64,000 bases of DNA from Nonomuraea sediminis (GTDB taxonomy: Bacteria; Actinomycetota; Actinomycetes; Streptosporangiales; Streptosporangiaceae): positions 248,001 to 312,000 of the forward strand of contig NZ_JAHDTI010000014.1 of the NCBI RefSeq assembly GCF_018531495.1, in the 5' to 3' direction. The notes under the pieces are model-generated. The model was given only the letters and a program-made list of their open reading frames with translations. It had not been told where the DNA came from and did no database searches. Position 1 is the first letter of the stretch. Each line of letters starts with the position of its first letter. Below, piece after piece: positions 33,747 through 42,530 of the stretch. The translations under genes were made by a program, and so were the position numbers.

Positions 33747-34819
33747 ACGAACACGCCCAGCGGCCTCCGGCCGAGATCCGCTACGCCGACGAGCTGGCCC
33801 GGCTGCGGGAGAACGACACCGACGACCGGCCACCCGGCTGGGCGCTGAGCCTGCGAGCCGCCCGGCGCTTCGTCATCGGGGACGAGAAGCTGGGCATCAG
33901 CCGCAAGTTCGTGGGTGATGCCTCACTGATCGACCGATCGCTGGTGACGCTCGCGACCAATCGTGGCCTGATGCTGGTGGGCGAGCCTGGCACGGCGAAG
34001 TCGCTGCTGTCCGAGCTGCTCGCCGCGGCCGTGAGCGGAACCTCGACGCTCACCATCCAGGGCGGCGCGGCCACCACCGAGGACCAGATCAAATATTCGT
34101 GGAACTACGCGCTGCTGGTCGCCGAGGGCCCGTCCACCCGGTCGCTGGTGGCCGCTCCGCTGCTGCGCGGCATGGCCGAGGGCAAGGTGGTGCGCTTCGA
34201 GGAGATCACCCGCTGCCCGCTGGAGGTGCAGGACTGCCTGCTGTCGCCGCTGTCGGACCGGGTGCTCGCCGTACCGGAACTGACCGGTCCTGAGGCGATG
34301 GTGTTCGCTCAGGAGGGCTTCACCGTCATCGCCACCGCCAACACCCGCGACCGCGGCGTCAACGAGATGAGCGCCGCGCTCAAGCGCCGGTTCAACTTCG
34401 AGACCGTCTTCCCGATCGCCGACTTCGACACCGAGCTGCTGCTGGTGGAGGCGGAGGCCACCGCTCTGCTGAAGCGCTCGGGCGTCGGCGCGCCGCCACG
34501 GCGCGACGTGCTGGAGGTCCTGGTCACCGCGTTCCGTGAGCTGCGCGAGGGGCAGACCGCGCGCGGCGACGCCACCGACCGGCTGTCGGGGGTGATGAGC
34601 ACCGCCGAGGCCGTCTCGGTCGCGCATGCCGTCGGGCTGCGCGGCTGGTTCCTGCGCGGCGAGCCAGGCACCGCCGCCGACCTGGTCTCCTGTCTGGCCG
34701 GCACGGCGGCCAAGGACAACCCGGAGGACCTGGCGAAGCTCCGCAGATACCTGCAGCAGAGGCGGGGTGGCGACCAGTGGAAGGCCTTGTACGAGGCCCG
34801 TCATCTCCTGCCGGGCTGA
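33743..34819 (+). CDS. MoxR-family AAA+ ATPase (YehL-like)
   Basis: A 358-residue AAA+ ATPase: Walker A MLVGEPGTAKSLL, Walker B VVRFEEITRCPLEVQD, sensor 1 FTVIATANTRDRG and the arginine-bearing ALKRRFNFE. This is the MoxR/RavA branch, whose members work as chaperones that remodel partner proteins together with VWA-domain proteins; a VWA gene lies two genes downstream. Size matches E. coli YehL (about 360). The ATG overlaps the stop of the preceding gene (ATGA) and its own stop is two bases before the DUF5682 gene, so expression is tightly coupled. Confidence 0.92.
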   Translation: MNEHAQRPPAEIRYADELARLRENDTDDRPPGWALSLRAARRFVIGDEKLGISRKFVGDASLIDRSLVTLATNRGLMLVGEPGTAKSLLSELLAAAVSGTSTLTIQGGAATTEDQIKYSWNYALLVAEGPSTRSLVAAPLLRGMAEGKVVRFEEITRCPLEVQDCLLSPLSDRVLAVPELTGPEAMVFAQEGFTVIATANTRDRGVNEMSAALKRRFNFETVFPIADFDTELLLVEAEATALLKRSGVGAPPRRDVLEVLVTAFRELREGQTARGDATDRLSGVMSTAEAVSVAHAVGLRGWFLRGEPGTAADLVSCLAGTAAKDNPEDLAKLRRYLQQRRGGDQWKALYEARHLLPG

Positions 34820-34821
34820 CG

Positions 34822-37065
34822 ATGACGGTCACGTTCATCGGAGTGCGGCACCACAGCCCCGCCTGCGCCCGGCTGGTCGCCGACACCATTCATTCCGTAC
34901 GGCCGGCATACGTGCTGGTCGAGGGCCCGGCCGACATGAACCACCGGATGGATGAGCTTCTGCTGGGTCATGAGCTGCCGATCGCGGTCTACACCAGCTA
35001 CCGGGATCCGGAACGACGGCACGGCTCATGGACGCCGCTGTGCGACTACTCCCCGGAGTGGGCGGCGCTGACCGCGGGCCGTGACGTCGGCTCCGAGCTG
35101 CGTTTCATCGACCTGCCCGCCTGGCATCCGGCGCTGGCCGACGTCCGCAACCGTTACGCCGACGCCGAGGCCCGCTACAGCGAGGTGACCGGACGGCTGT
35201 GCCGTACCTTCGCCGTGGACAACGTGGACGCGTTGTGGGACCACCTGTTCGAGATCGAGCCGGCCGACGGGCTGGCCGAACGGCTGGCGACCTACTTCGA
35301 CCTGGTGCGCGGCGAGACGCAGGCCGGGCCGGACGGCATGGCCCGCGAGGCGTACATGGCGCAGTGGGTCCGAGCCGCCGTCGCCGACGCGGGCGACAGG
35401 CCGGTGGTCGTGGTCACGGGCGGCTTCCACCGCCCCGCGCTGATCCGGCTGGCCGAGCAGGGTGACCGGAGCCGGCCGGAGGTGCCGCAGCCGCCCGCGG
35501 ACGCGGTCGTCGGCAGCTACCTGGTGCCGTACTCGTTCCGGCGGCTGGACGCCTTCGACGGCTACCAGTCGGGCATGCCGTCGCCGGGCTACTACCAGGA
35601 CCTGTGGGAGTCCGGTCCCGCCGACGCCGCCCGCAGGCTCACCGAGGCGGTGACGGCCCGGCTGCGCGCCCGGCGCCAGCCGGTGTCCACCGCGGACCTG
35701 ATCGCCGCTCGGGCCACCGCGGACGGGATCGCGCTGATGCGTGGTCATCCGCATCCGGCCCGCGTCGATGTGCTGGACGGCCTGGCCGGCGCGCTCGTCA
35801 GCGAGGCGATCGAGGCACCGCTGCCCTGGTCGGCCCGCGGCCCGCTGCAGGCCGGCAGCCATCCGGTGATCGTGGAGATGATCGCGGCCCTCAGCGGTGA
35901 CCGGGTGGGCCGCCTGCATCACTCGACTCCGCTGCCACCGCTGGTCCACGCGGTTCTCGCGGTGTTGGGCGGTCCGGGTGAGGAACGGCTCGACCTCGGC
36001 AGGGAAGCCGACCGCGAGCGCAGCCGCCTGCTGCACCGGCTGCGGGTGCTGCGGATCCCCGGCGTGGAGCGCACCTCGGGACCCCGCCCGGCCGGCGGTA
36101 CGGAGCTGGTCGAACGATGGGCGCTGACCGAGTCCGACGACCGGCTGCCCGCACTGATCGAGGCCGGTGGATATGGCGTGGACCCGCAGGAGGCGGCGGC
36201 CTCCGCCCTCGCCGAACGGATCACTGGCGCGGACCTGGACCAGCTGGCCGACGTCCTGTTCGACACGGCGCTGTGCGGCATCGGCGAGCTGGCCGCACAG
36301 GTGCTGGACGACCTGGCACGGGCCGTCGGCGCGGCGGCCGGTCTGGGACCGTTGGGCCGGACCCTCACCGTCGCCCTGGCGATGTGGCGCCACGACGGCC
36401 TGTTCAGCACCAGCGGCAGCGTCACCTTGGGCACGGTCGTCAAGGCTGCCACCCGCCGGGCGCTGTGGCTGGCCGAAGGCGTGCGCGGCGGCCCCGCACC
36501 GGCCGACCTCCAGCGCATCCACGCCGTGACCGCCGTCCGCGACGCCCTCAGACACGCCGGCCCGGCGCTCGGCCTGGACACCAACGCGGCGCTGGGCGTC
36601 GCGGACCGGCTCGCCGCCTGCCGGGAGGCGCCGCCCGACCTGCGCGGAGCGTCGTTGGGGCTGGGCTGGTCGTTGCGTGGTACGGCTGCCGCGGATCCCG
36701 CCCGAGCGTTGCGCGGCGCGTTCGTCCCGGCGTCGGCCGGGGACTGGCTGGCCGGGTTGTTCGCGCTCGCCCGCGAGGAGGTGCTGCACACCGACGGCAT
36801 GCTGGAACTGCTCGACGAGCTGGTCGGGGGGATGACCGATGACGACTTCCTGGTGGCCCTGCCCGCGCTGCGCCAGGCGTTCGGCTTCTTCCCGCCCCGC
36901 GAACGGCACCTCATCGCCACTCGTCTGGTCGAGCGGCGCGCCGGCGGCGCATCCGGATGGGACCTGATGCGCTTGGACGCGGCACCGGAGCTGGTGGCCG
37001 CGGGAATGGCACTGGACGAACGCGTCGAGGCGGCCCTGCGCCGGGAGGGACTGATCACATCATGA
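34822..37065 (+). CDS. DUF5682 family protein (YehM-like)
   Basis: A 747-residue protein. The N-terminal 260 residues show the DUF5682 start MTVTFIGVRHHSPACARLVA, then VLVEGPADMNHRMDELL, DLPAWHP and VVVVTGGFHRPALIRLAEQG. With two early His and conserved Glu/Asp/His positions this recalls TraB/EreA-type hydrolase-like folds. The remainder is helical, with GYYQDLW and a long alpha-solenoid. Size matches E. coli YehM (about 760). The gene begins two bases after the MoxR stop and overlaps the VWA gene by four bases. Biochemical activity is unknown; it may be the enzymatic component of the complex. Confidence 0.85.
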   Translation: MTVTFIGVRHHSPACARLVADTIHSVRPAYVLVEGPADMNHRMDELLLGHELPIAVYTSYRDPERRHGSWTPLCDYSPEWAALTAGRDVGSELRFIDLPAWHPALADVRNRYADAEARYSEVTGRLCRTFAVDNVDALWDHLFEIEPADGLAERLATYFDLVRGETQAGPDGMAREAYMAQWVRAAVADAGDRPVVVVTGGFHRPALIRLAEQGDRSRPEVPQPPADAVVGSYLVPYSFRRLDAFDGYQSGMPSPGYYQDLWESGPADAARRLTEAVTARLRARRQPVSTADLIAARATADGIALMRGHPHPARVDVLDGLAGALVSEAIEAPLPWSARGPLQAGSHPVIVEMIAALSGDRVGRLHHSTPLPPLVHAVLAVLGGPGEERLDLGREADRERSRLLHRLRVLRIPGVERTSGPRPAGGTELVERWALTESDDRLPALIEAGGYGVDPQEAAASALAERITGADLDQLADVLFDTALCGIGELAAQVLDDLARAVGAAAGLGPLGRTLTVALAMWRHDGLFSTSGSVTLGTVVKAATRRALWLAEGVRGGPAPADLQRIHAVTAVRDALRHAGPALGLDTNAALGVADRLAACREAPPDLRGASLGLGWSLRGTAAADPARALRGAFVPASAGDWLAGLFALAREEVLHTDGMLELLDELVGGMTDDDFLVALPALRQAFGFFPPRERHLIATRLVERRAGGASGWDLMRLDAAPELVAAGMALDERVEAALRREGLITS

Positions 37066-38183
37066 CCGACCCCACCCTGGAACGGTGGCGTCTGCTGCTC
37101 GGCGAGGCCGGCAGCGCATGCCTCGGCGGGCAGCGGCTCGACGCGCGGGCCGCGGCCCGTGACGCGGCCATGGACTGGCTCTACGGCCGCGACGAGGAAC
37201 TGCGCCGACGTGGTGTACGACGGCAGTGCGCGACAGGCGAGTCAACGCTGACCACCTTCGACTGGCTCGACGACATCACCCGGCTGTTCCCCAAGGAGAC
37301 CGTCGAACGGCTGCAACGTGACGCGATCGAGCGTTACGAGATCCATGACGTGGTGACCGACCCGGCCGTGCTGGCGCGCATCGAACCCAATCCCGCGCTG
37401 CTCAAGGCGGTGCTGCGGACCAAGCACCTGATGAACCCGCAGGTGCTGCGGCTGGCCAGACGGATCGTGGAGCAGGTCGTCCGGCAGCTGATGGACAAGC
37501 TCGCCACCGAGGTTCGCAGCGCGTTCTCCGGCACCAAGGTACGACGGCCCGGACAGATGCGGCTGGCCCGCAATTTCGACATGGTCAGGACCCTGCGCGC
37601 CAACCTGGGCCGCTACCAGCCCGAGACCGGCAAGGTGGTGATCGAGACCCCGTTCTTCTTCTCCCGCACCCGCCGCCACCTCGAGCAGTGGCAGGTGATC
37701 CTGCTCGTCGACCAGTCCGGCTCGATGGTCGACTCGGTGATCCACTCGGCGGTCACCGCGGCCTGCCTGTGGGGGTTGCCCGGGGTACGCACGCACCTGG
37801 TCGCCTTCGACACCGCAGTGGTGGACCTGACCGCCGACGTGGACGATCCGGTGGAATTGCTGATGAAGGTCCAGCTGGGCGGCGGCACCGACATCGCCCG
37901 CGCTGCCGCCTACGGCGCGGGCCTGGTGGATCAGCCGCGCCGGGCGATCGTCGTGCTGATCTCCGACTTCTACGAGGGCGGCGATCAGCACCGCTTGGTG
38001 CGCGTCGTGCGCGACCTGGTGGCGCAGGGCAGCAAGGTGCTGGGCCTGGCCGCCCTCGACGAGCAGGCCAATCCCGCCTACGACCGGGAGCTGGCGCAGC
38101 GCCTGGCCGATGCCGGAGCCTACGTGGGTGCGATGACACCCGGCGAGCTGGCGTCCTTCGTCGCGGAGCACGTGGGCCGATGA
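37062..38183 (+). CDS. VWA domain protein (CoxE/YehP-like)
   Basis: A 373-residue protein. The first 200 residues are helical (LLKAVLRTKHLMNPQVLRLA). The C-terminal half is a von Willebrand A domain with the metal-binding DQSGSM motif (MIDAS D-x-S-x-S), a GGGTDI threonine loop and the Asp of LISDFYEGGD. VWA proteins pair with MoxR ATPases as in CoxD-CoxE or RavA-ViaA, with the VWA part bringing the ATPase to its target. Size matches E. coli YehP (about 380). Its ATG overlaps the DUF5682 stop and its stop overlaps the SWIM gene start. Confidence 0.9.
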   Translation: MTDPTLERWRLLLGEAGSACLGGQRLDARAAARDAAMDWLYGRDEELRRRGVRRQCATGESTLTTFDWLDDITRLFPKETVERLQRDAIERYEIHDVVTDPAVLARIEPNPALLKAVLRTKHLMNPQVLRLARRIVEQVVRQLMDKLATEVRSAFSGTKVRRPGQMRLARNFDMVRTLRANLGRYQPETGKVVIETPFFFSRTRRHLEQWQVILLVDQSGSMVDSVIHSAVTAACLWGLPGVRTHLVAFDTAVVDLTADVDDPVELLMKVQLGGGTDIARAAAYGAGLVDQPRRAIVVLISDFYEGGDQHRLVRVVRDLVAQGSKVLGLAALDEQANPAYDRELAQRLADAGAYVGAMTPGELASFVAEHVGR

Positions 38184-40123
38184 GGACAGATCTGCTCGGG
38201 CTCACGACGGACTCCCTCGCCGCGCTCACCAACCGCGGTCTGGTCAAGCGTGCCGGCAAGGAAGCCGCGCCGGAGCTTCGGACCGACGCTGACGGCACCG
38301 TGCACGGCAGCTTCCCTGACGGCCTGACCACGAGCCTGCCTCCCGGCGGCCTCGACCTGGCCCGCTGCACCTGCGGTGCCGGCGGCGTCTGCCGGCACGT
38401 CATCGGGGTGATCCTCGCCTACCAGCGCCTGCCCGCCGAGGCTGCCCCGGCGCCCGCTGACGCCGACCCGGAGCTCGTGCCCTGGTCTCCGGGGCAGGTG
38501 TCCGACGATGAGCTGACCGCCAAGATCGGTGCCCGGCTGATGGCGGCCGCTCGCCGTACGGAAAGGACCGGATTCACGGCGCGGGTCAGCCGCGCGACCT
38601 CTGCCGACCCGGTACCGCAGGTCGAGCTGGCCACCGCGACCGTGCGCTTCCTGGTCCCCGGCGACCTCGGGTTCGTCCACACCGACGCCGTCGCAGGTAG
38701 TCGCGATGACGTCATCGCGCTGGCGGTGTGGGCGTTCCGGGTCGCCGACGAGCTGCACCCCGGCGTCCCCGAGGTGCGGGTCGACGTCGGTGGCGTGGCC
38801 GAAGCCGGTACCGGGTCCGGGCTGGAGCGGGCGCTGGGGCTGGCCGGCACGGTCCTGCGCGAGGGGGCGGCGCATCTCGGTCAGGGCCTCGAGGCCGCCA
38901 TCGCCGACGTGCAGCGCCACCTGGACGCCGCCGGGCTGCGCTGGCCGCTGCTGGCCGTCGGCGACCTCGCCGAGCAACTGGCCTCCTATCGCGACCGCAG
39001 CTCCCACTACCGTCCCGAGCTGCTCGCGAGCCACGTCGCCGAACTGCACGCCCGGCACCGGGCGGTGACGCGGCCGGACGCCACACTGCGTAGCAGCGTG
39101 CTCGGCACCGCCGAAGCCGCCGAGACGCCGTTGCGCCGGGCCCGGCTGAAGAGCCTCGGCTGCCGGATCCGCGGTCTCGGCGACCAGCGGATCGCCGAGG
39201 TCTACCTGGTCCACAGCGACAGTGCCATGGTGCTGGTCCTGCGCCGTCAGTGGGACGGCGACGACGACGGGGCGGCGCTGGCGCGGCGGCGGATCGCCAC
39301 GTCCACGCTGGACGCTCTGGCCACCGGCAACCTGGTCACGGAGTCCGCCGTCCGCAGCGCCAGCCGTACGGTGCGGCTGGCCACCGGGCGGATCTCCAAG
39401 ACGACGGTCAGCCCGTCACAGGGCGACTGGGGTGAACTGCCGCAGTCCCTGGTCGTGACCGACTTCGCCGCGCTCAGCCGTGAACTCGACGCCCTCACGC
39501 TCCGGCCCGTCCGCCCCCGGGTCGAAGCGGAACTGGTCCGGGTCGTCGCCGTCGCCGAGGTGGAGGCCGTCACCTACGCCCCCGGAGACCAGCGCCTCGA
39601 CGCCGTCATCGTCGACCAGGCGGGCAACACCGCCACCGTCAGGGCCACTCACATCGGCGCCGCCCCCGGACGCCTCGACTCGCTGGCCGCCGTGCTCGCC
39701 GGTGAGGAGGGCGAGCTGCGGTTCGTCAGCGGCGTGGTCGGGCGGACCGCGGGCGGCGTCGTCATCGAACCGGTCGGTCTGGCGGTCGGCGGGCGAGTCG
39801 TCGTCCCCGACCTGCAGCCTGCCGCTTCCACGGGCAGGCTGATGGTCGCGGAGGACGACCGGCACGAACCGCTGACTGCGGCTCTGATCGACACCCGGGG
39901 ACTGCTCGCCGAAGTTGCCCATCACGGCTTGTCTCACCTGCCGCCGACCTACGACGACCGGCTCGCCACCGCGGCGCGGCGGTTGACCGTGCTCGGCCTG
40001 CACCGCACCGCGCAGGCCGTCACGACCTTCGCAGAGACGCGGACCCACGCCTCCGACGAGACGGCCGAGCAGGCCTGGATCGACGCCTACCTACGCCTGG
40101 ACGTCGCCCTGGACCTGAACTGA
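38180..40123 (+). CDS. SWIM zinc-finger protein (YehQ-like)
   Basis: A 647-residue protein. Near the N-terminus (about residues 62-75) is a SWIM zinc finger CTCGAGGVCRHVIG (Cys-x-Cys-xn-Cys-x-His), a module that binds DNA or proteins. The rest is uncharacterised, with mixed strands and helices. It is the last of five overlapping genes and corresponds in position and type to E. coli YehQ. No terminator is clear after it; the next gene has its own ribosome binding site 148 bases downstream. A role in targeting the MoxR-VWA complex to nucleic acid or a partner protein is possible. Confidence 0.85.
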   Translation: MRTDLLGLTTDSLAALTNRGLVKRAGKEAAPELRTDADGTVHGSFPDGLTTSLPPGGLDLARCTCGAGGVCRHVIGVILAYQRLPAEAAPAPADADPELVPWSPGQVSDDELTAKIGARLMAAARRTERTGFTARVSRATSADPVPQVELATATVRFLVPGDLGFVHTDAVAGSRDDVIALAVWAFRVADELHPGVPEVRVDVGGVAEAGTGSGLERALGLAGTVLREGAAHLGQGLEAAIADVQRHLDAAGLRWPLLAVGDLAEQLASYRDRSSHYRPELLASHVAELHARHRAVTRPDATLRSSVLGTAEAAETPLRRARLKSLGCRIRGLGDQRIAEVYLVHSDSAMVLVLRRQWDGDDDGAALARRRIATSTLDALATGNLVTESAVRSASRTVRLATGRISKTTVSPSQGDWGELPQSLVVTDFAALSRELDALTLRPVRPRVEAELVRVVAVAEVEAVTYAPGDQRLDAVIVDQAGNTATVRATHIGAAPGRLDSLAAVLAGEEGELRFVSGVVGRTAGGVVIEPVGLAVGGRVVVPDLQPAASTGRLMVAEDDRHEPLTAALIDTRGLLAEVAHHGLSHLPPTYDDRLATAARRLTVLGLHRTAQAVTTFAETRTHASDETAEQAWIDAYLRLDVALDLN

Positions 40124-40270
40124 CCGCCGTGCCGGGTGCGAATTGTCTGGGAGCGCGAGGGTGTACCGCTGTGGGAGTAGGTGGGTGTGGGGGTTTTGCG
40201 TCGGTGGCGGTATGAGGGCAACGTACCCGCGGACGATGTCGCGGGGGTCGGTTCGCGGGAGGGTGGAGGT

Positions 40271-41074
40271 ATGACGCACCCGTTCAGATTCGGTACCGTC
40301 GCAGGTCGTGCTCCCAGTGCGGCGGCCTGGGCCGGGCTGGCCCGCCGCGCGGAAGAGCTGGGCTACGCGACCCTGCTGGTCCCCGACACGCTCAACACCT
40401 TCTCCCCGTTCGCCGCCACGGCGGCCGCCGCCGCGGTGACGACGACCCTGCACGTCGGCACGTACGTGGCCAGTTCCCCCTACCGGACGCCCGCCATGGT
40501 GGCGTGGGAGGCGACGACGCTGCACGAGCTCTCCGGCGGCCGGTTCGAGCTCGGGCTCGGCGCCGGACGTCCGGGCGCGGAGCAGGAGACGGCCGCGCTC
40601 GGCGCCGAGTTCGGCACGCCCGCGCAGCGGATCGACCGCGTCGCGCAGACCGTCGACGCGGTCAAGGACATGCCCGTCCTCATCGCCGCCTCGGGCACCA
40701 GGCTGCTACGGCTGGCCGCGGAGAAGGCCGACATCGTCGCGCTCGGCCTGCCCGCCACCGCGACCGAGGACGATCTTGCGGCCAAGCTGGACGAGCTCTA
40801 CGAGCTGGCCGGCGACCGCTTCGACGAGCTGGAGATCAACACGAACCTGGCGGCCGTGGGCGACGAGCTGCCCGCCTGGCTGTCACAGCAGCTCGGCACG
40901 GACCCGCGCGAGGTCGTGGCGAAGGGCGGCTACGGCATCCTCACCGGCACCGTCGACCAGATGGCGGACACGCTGCGCGCCCGCAGGGACCGGCTCGGCA
41001 TCTCCTACGTCTCGGTCAGCGCGCAGTTCATCGAGCAGTTCGCCCCGATCGTGGAGCGACTCGCCGGTACCTGA
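40271..41074 (+). CDS. LLM-class flavin-dependent oxidoreductase (luciferase-like, probably F420-dependent)
   Basis: A 267-residue TIM-barrel enzyme: ARRAEELGYATLLVPDTLNT, LHVGTYVASSPYRTPAMVAW, LSGGRFELGLGAGRPGAEQE, and PVLIAASGTRLLRLAAEKAD near the phosphate site. The AR/ELGLGAG pattern is common in actinomycete LLM proteins that use F420H2 or FMNH2. GGAGG precedes the ATG at 40271. The substrate is unknown. The stop codon directly abuts, tail to tail, the stop of the alpha/beta hydrolase gene on the other strand (TGA|TTA), leaving no room for a terminator. Confidence 0.88.
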   Translation: MTHPFRFGTVAGRAPSAAAWAGLARRAEELGYATLLVPDTLNTFSPFAATAAAAAVTTTLHVGTYVASSPYRTPAMVAWEATTLHELSGGRFELGLGAGRPGAEQETAALGAEFGTPAQRIDRVAQTVDAVKDMPVLIAASGTRLLRLAAEKADIVALGLPATATEDDLAAKLDELYELAGDRFDELEINTNLAAVGDELPAWLSQQLGTDPREVVAKGGYGILTGTVDQMADTLRARRDRLGISYVSVSAQFIEQFAPIVERLAGT

Positions 41075-41851
41075 TTACACGCTCCGGGCCAGCTTCACCA
41101 CGGCCGCGACGAGCGCGGCACCGTCCAGGAGCACCTGGTCGTTGTGGTCGGCGCCGGGCACCTCGACCAGCGTCACCGGGCCGCCCGCCGACGCGGCCAC
41201 GGTACGGCTCAGCTCAGGCGGGACGATCGTGTCGCGGGAGCCGTACACGATGGTCGTGGGCACCCGCACGGAGGCGAGCTGCTCGGCGAGCGGGAAGCGG
41301 TCGCGCAGCAGGAGGCGTACCGGCAGGAACGGGTAGGCGTGCCGGCCCGCGTCGGCCAGGTCGGTGAACGGGGAGCGCAGCAGCAGGGCGGACGGCGGCC
41401 GCTCGACGGCCAGCGCGGTGACCACGGCGGCGCCGAGGCTCTCGCCGAAGTAGATGACCTTGCCGGACAGGAAGGCGCGCGCCGCGCGGACGTCCCTGGC
41501 CAGCCCTTCCTCGGACGGGCTGCCCGGATTGCCGCCGTAGCCGCGGTAGTCCATGAGCAGCACGGGGAAGCCTTCACGGACCAGCGCGGCGGCCAGCGGC
41601 GCGCGGGAGCTCCTGTTGCCCGCGTTGCCGCCCGCGACCAGCACGGTGATGTCGCGGGTGCCGGGGAAGTACCAGGCGCCGAGCGCCAACCCGTCCGACG
41701 TGGTGAGCGTGACGTCGCGCCCGCCCGGCAGGACGGCGCCCGCGCTGGGCACGGCGCCGCTGTCGGGCAGGTAGATGAGGCGCCGCTGGAACACCCACAG
41801 GAGCCCGATCAGCACCACCGCCACGACCAGGACGGTCAGCAGGATCCGCAT
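41075..41851 (-). CDS. Membrane-anchored alpha/beta hydrolase (BEM46-like)
   Basis: A 258-residue protein. Residues 2-20 are a hydrophobic N-terminal anchor (MRILLTVLVVAVVLIGLLWV). Then comes the BEM46-type start RRLIYLPDS and a hydrolase fold: oxyanion region VAGGNAGNRSS, MDYRGYGGNPGSPSEEG, nucleophile FGESLGAAV, acid in YGSRDTIVPP and histidine in PGADHNDQ. Probably a membrane-associated esterase or thioesterase facing outward. The start at MRILLT is preferred over one 15 codons upstream because the anchor begins there. It overlaps the end of the upstream tetR-like gene by 16 bases, so the two form one operon. Confidence 0.85.
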   Translation of the reverse strand: MRILLTVLVVAVVLIGLLWVFQRRLIYLPDSGAVPSAGAVLPGGRDVTLTTSDGLALGAWYFPGTRDITVLVAGGNAGNRSSRAPLAAALVREGFPVLLMDYRGYGGNPGSPSEEGLARDVRAARAFLSGKVIYFGESLGAAVVTALAVERPPSALLLRSPFTDLADAGRHAYPFLPVRLLLRDRFPLAEQLASVRVPTTIVYGSRDTIVPPELSRTVAASAGGPVTLVEVPGADHNDQVLLDGAALVAAVVKLARSV

Positions 41852-42462
41852 ACTTCCGATGATCCGGCAACAGTCGTGCGCAGGGTCTCGATCCACCAGT
41901 CGAGCATGCGATCCCGCGCATCCGCGTCCAGTCCGACGCTCCTGCGGAATTCGCCGCCGAACAACGGCTCCATCGCGACAGCCTGGTGCAATCCGGCCAT
42001 CGTCAGCTGGATCGCCTCGCGTGACGGCGGTGTTCGCCCGGTGGCCGCGCAGTGCTGCCGCGCATGGGCGTGCAGGCGATCCACCACCTCATCGAGCATT
42101 CCGCTGCCGGTATCCCGCCAGCCGGACTGGTGCAGCGCGAGCGCCAGTGCGGCGTAACCATCGGCGTACAGCGCGGACAGCGCGCGCACCAACCCGGCGA
42201 GGTCGATCGGGCCGTCGGTCCACGCGCCCAGCACGCCGTGCAGTTCGGCCTTCAGCTTGGCCCCGCCGAATCGCAGCAGCGACTCCAGCAGTTGTTCACG
42301 CGTGCCGAAGTGGTGGTTGACCGCGGCATCCGACACCCCGATCTCGGCGGCGATGGCGCGCACCTGCACGGCGGCCGGACCGCCCGCGGCGAGCAGCTTG
42401 CTCGCCGCCTCGAGGATCATCCGCTTGGCGTCATCGGGTTTGCGTCGCACTCGGGTGGCCAT
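41836..42462 (-). CDS. TetR-family regulator with two self-evident operators
   Basis: A 208-residue repressor: helix-turn-helix residues 12-58 (MILEAASKLLAAGGPAAVQV; AAEIGVSDAAVNHHFGTREQ), with a TetR_C-like ligand domain after it. Its gene diverges from an alpha/beta hydrolase gene at 42531, and the 68 bases between the two starts contain two copies of TTACCTTG-N6-CAAGGTAA. It therefore probably represses both itself (with the downstream BEM46-like hydrolase) and the divergent hydrolase, responding to an ester or acyl compound. Confidence 0.9.
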   Translation of the reverse strand: MATRVRRKPDDAKRMILEAASKLLAAGGPAAVQVRAIAAEIGVSDAAVNHHFGTREQLLESLLRFGGAKLKAELHGVLGAWTDGPIDLAGLVRALSALYADGYAALALALHQSGWRDTGSGMLDEVVDRLHAHARQHCAATGRTPPSREAIQLTMAGLHQAVAMEPLFGGEFRRSVGLDADARDRMLDWWIETLRTTVAGSSEVCGSC

Positions 42463-42471
42463 GCGCCCATC

Positions 42472-42523
42472 TTACCTTGACCTGCCAAGGTAACGCCCTT
42501 ACCTTGGAGGCCCAAGGTAAGGG
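42472..42523. promoter_or_regulatory. Two tandem TTACCTTG-N6-CAAGGTAA operators
   Basis: Site 1 is 42472-42493 and site 2 is 42499-42520; both have perfect 8-bp arms and a 6-bp spacer. Site 2 extends to 11-bp arms with CCC/GGG (42496-42523). Centres are 27 bp apart, about 2.5 helical turns. Site 2 ends just before the GGGAGG ribosome binding site of the hydrolase gene, site 1 near the tetR start, so binding would block both directions. Confidence 0.85.
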
Positions 42524-42530
42524 AGGCGCC

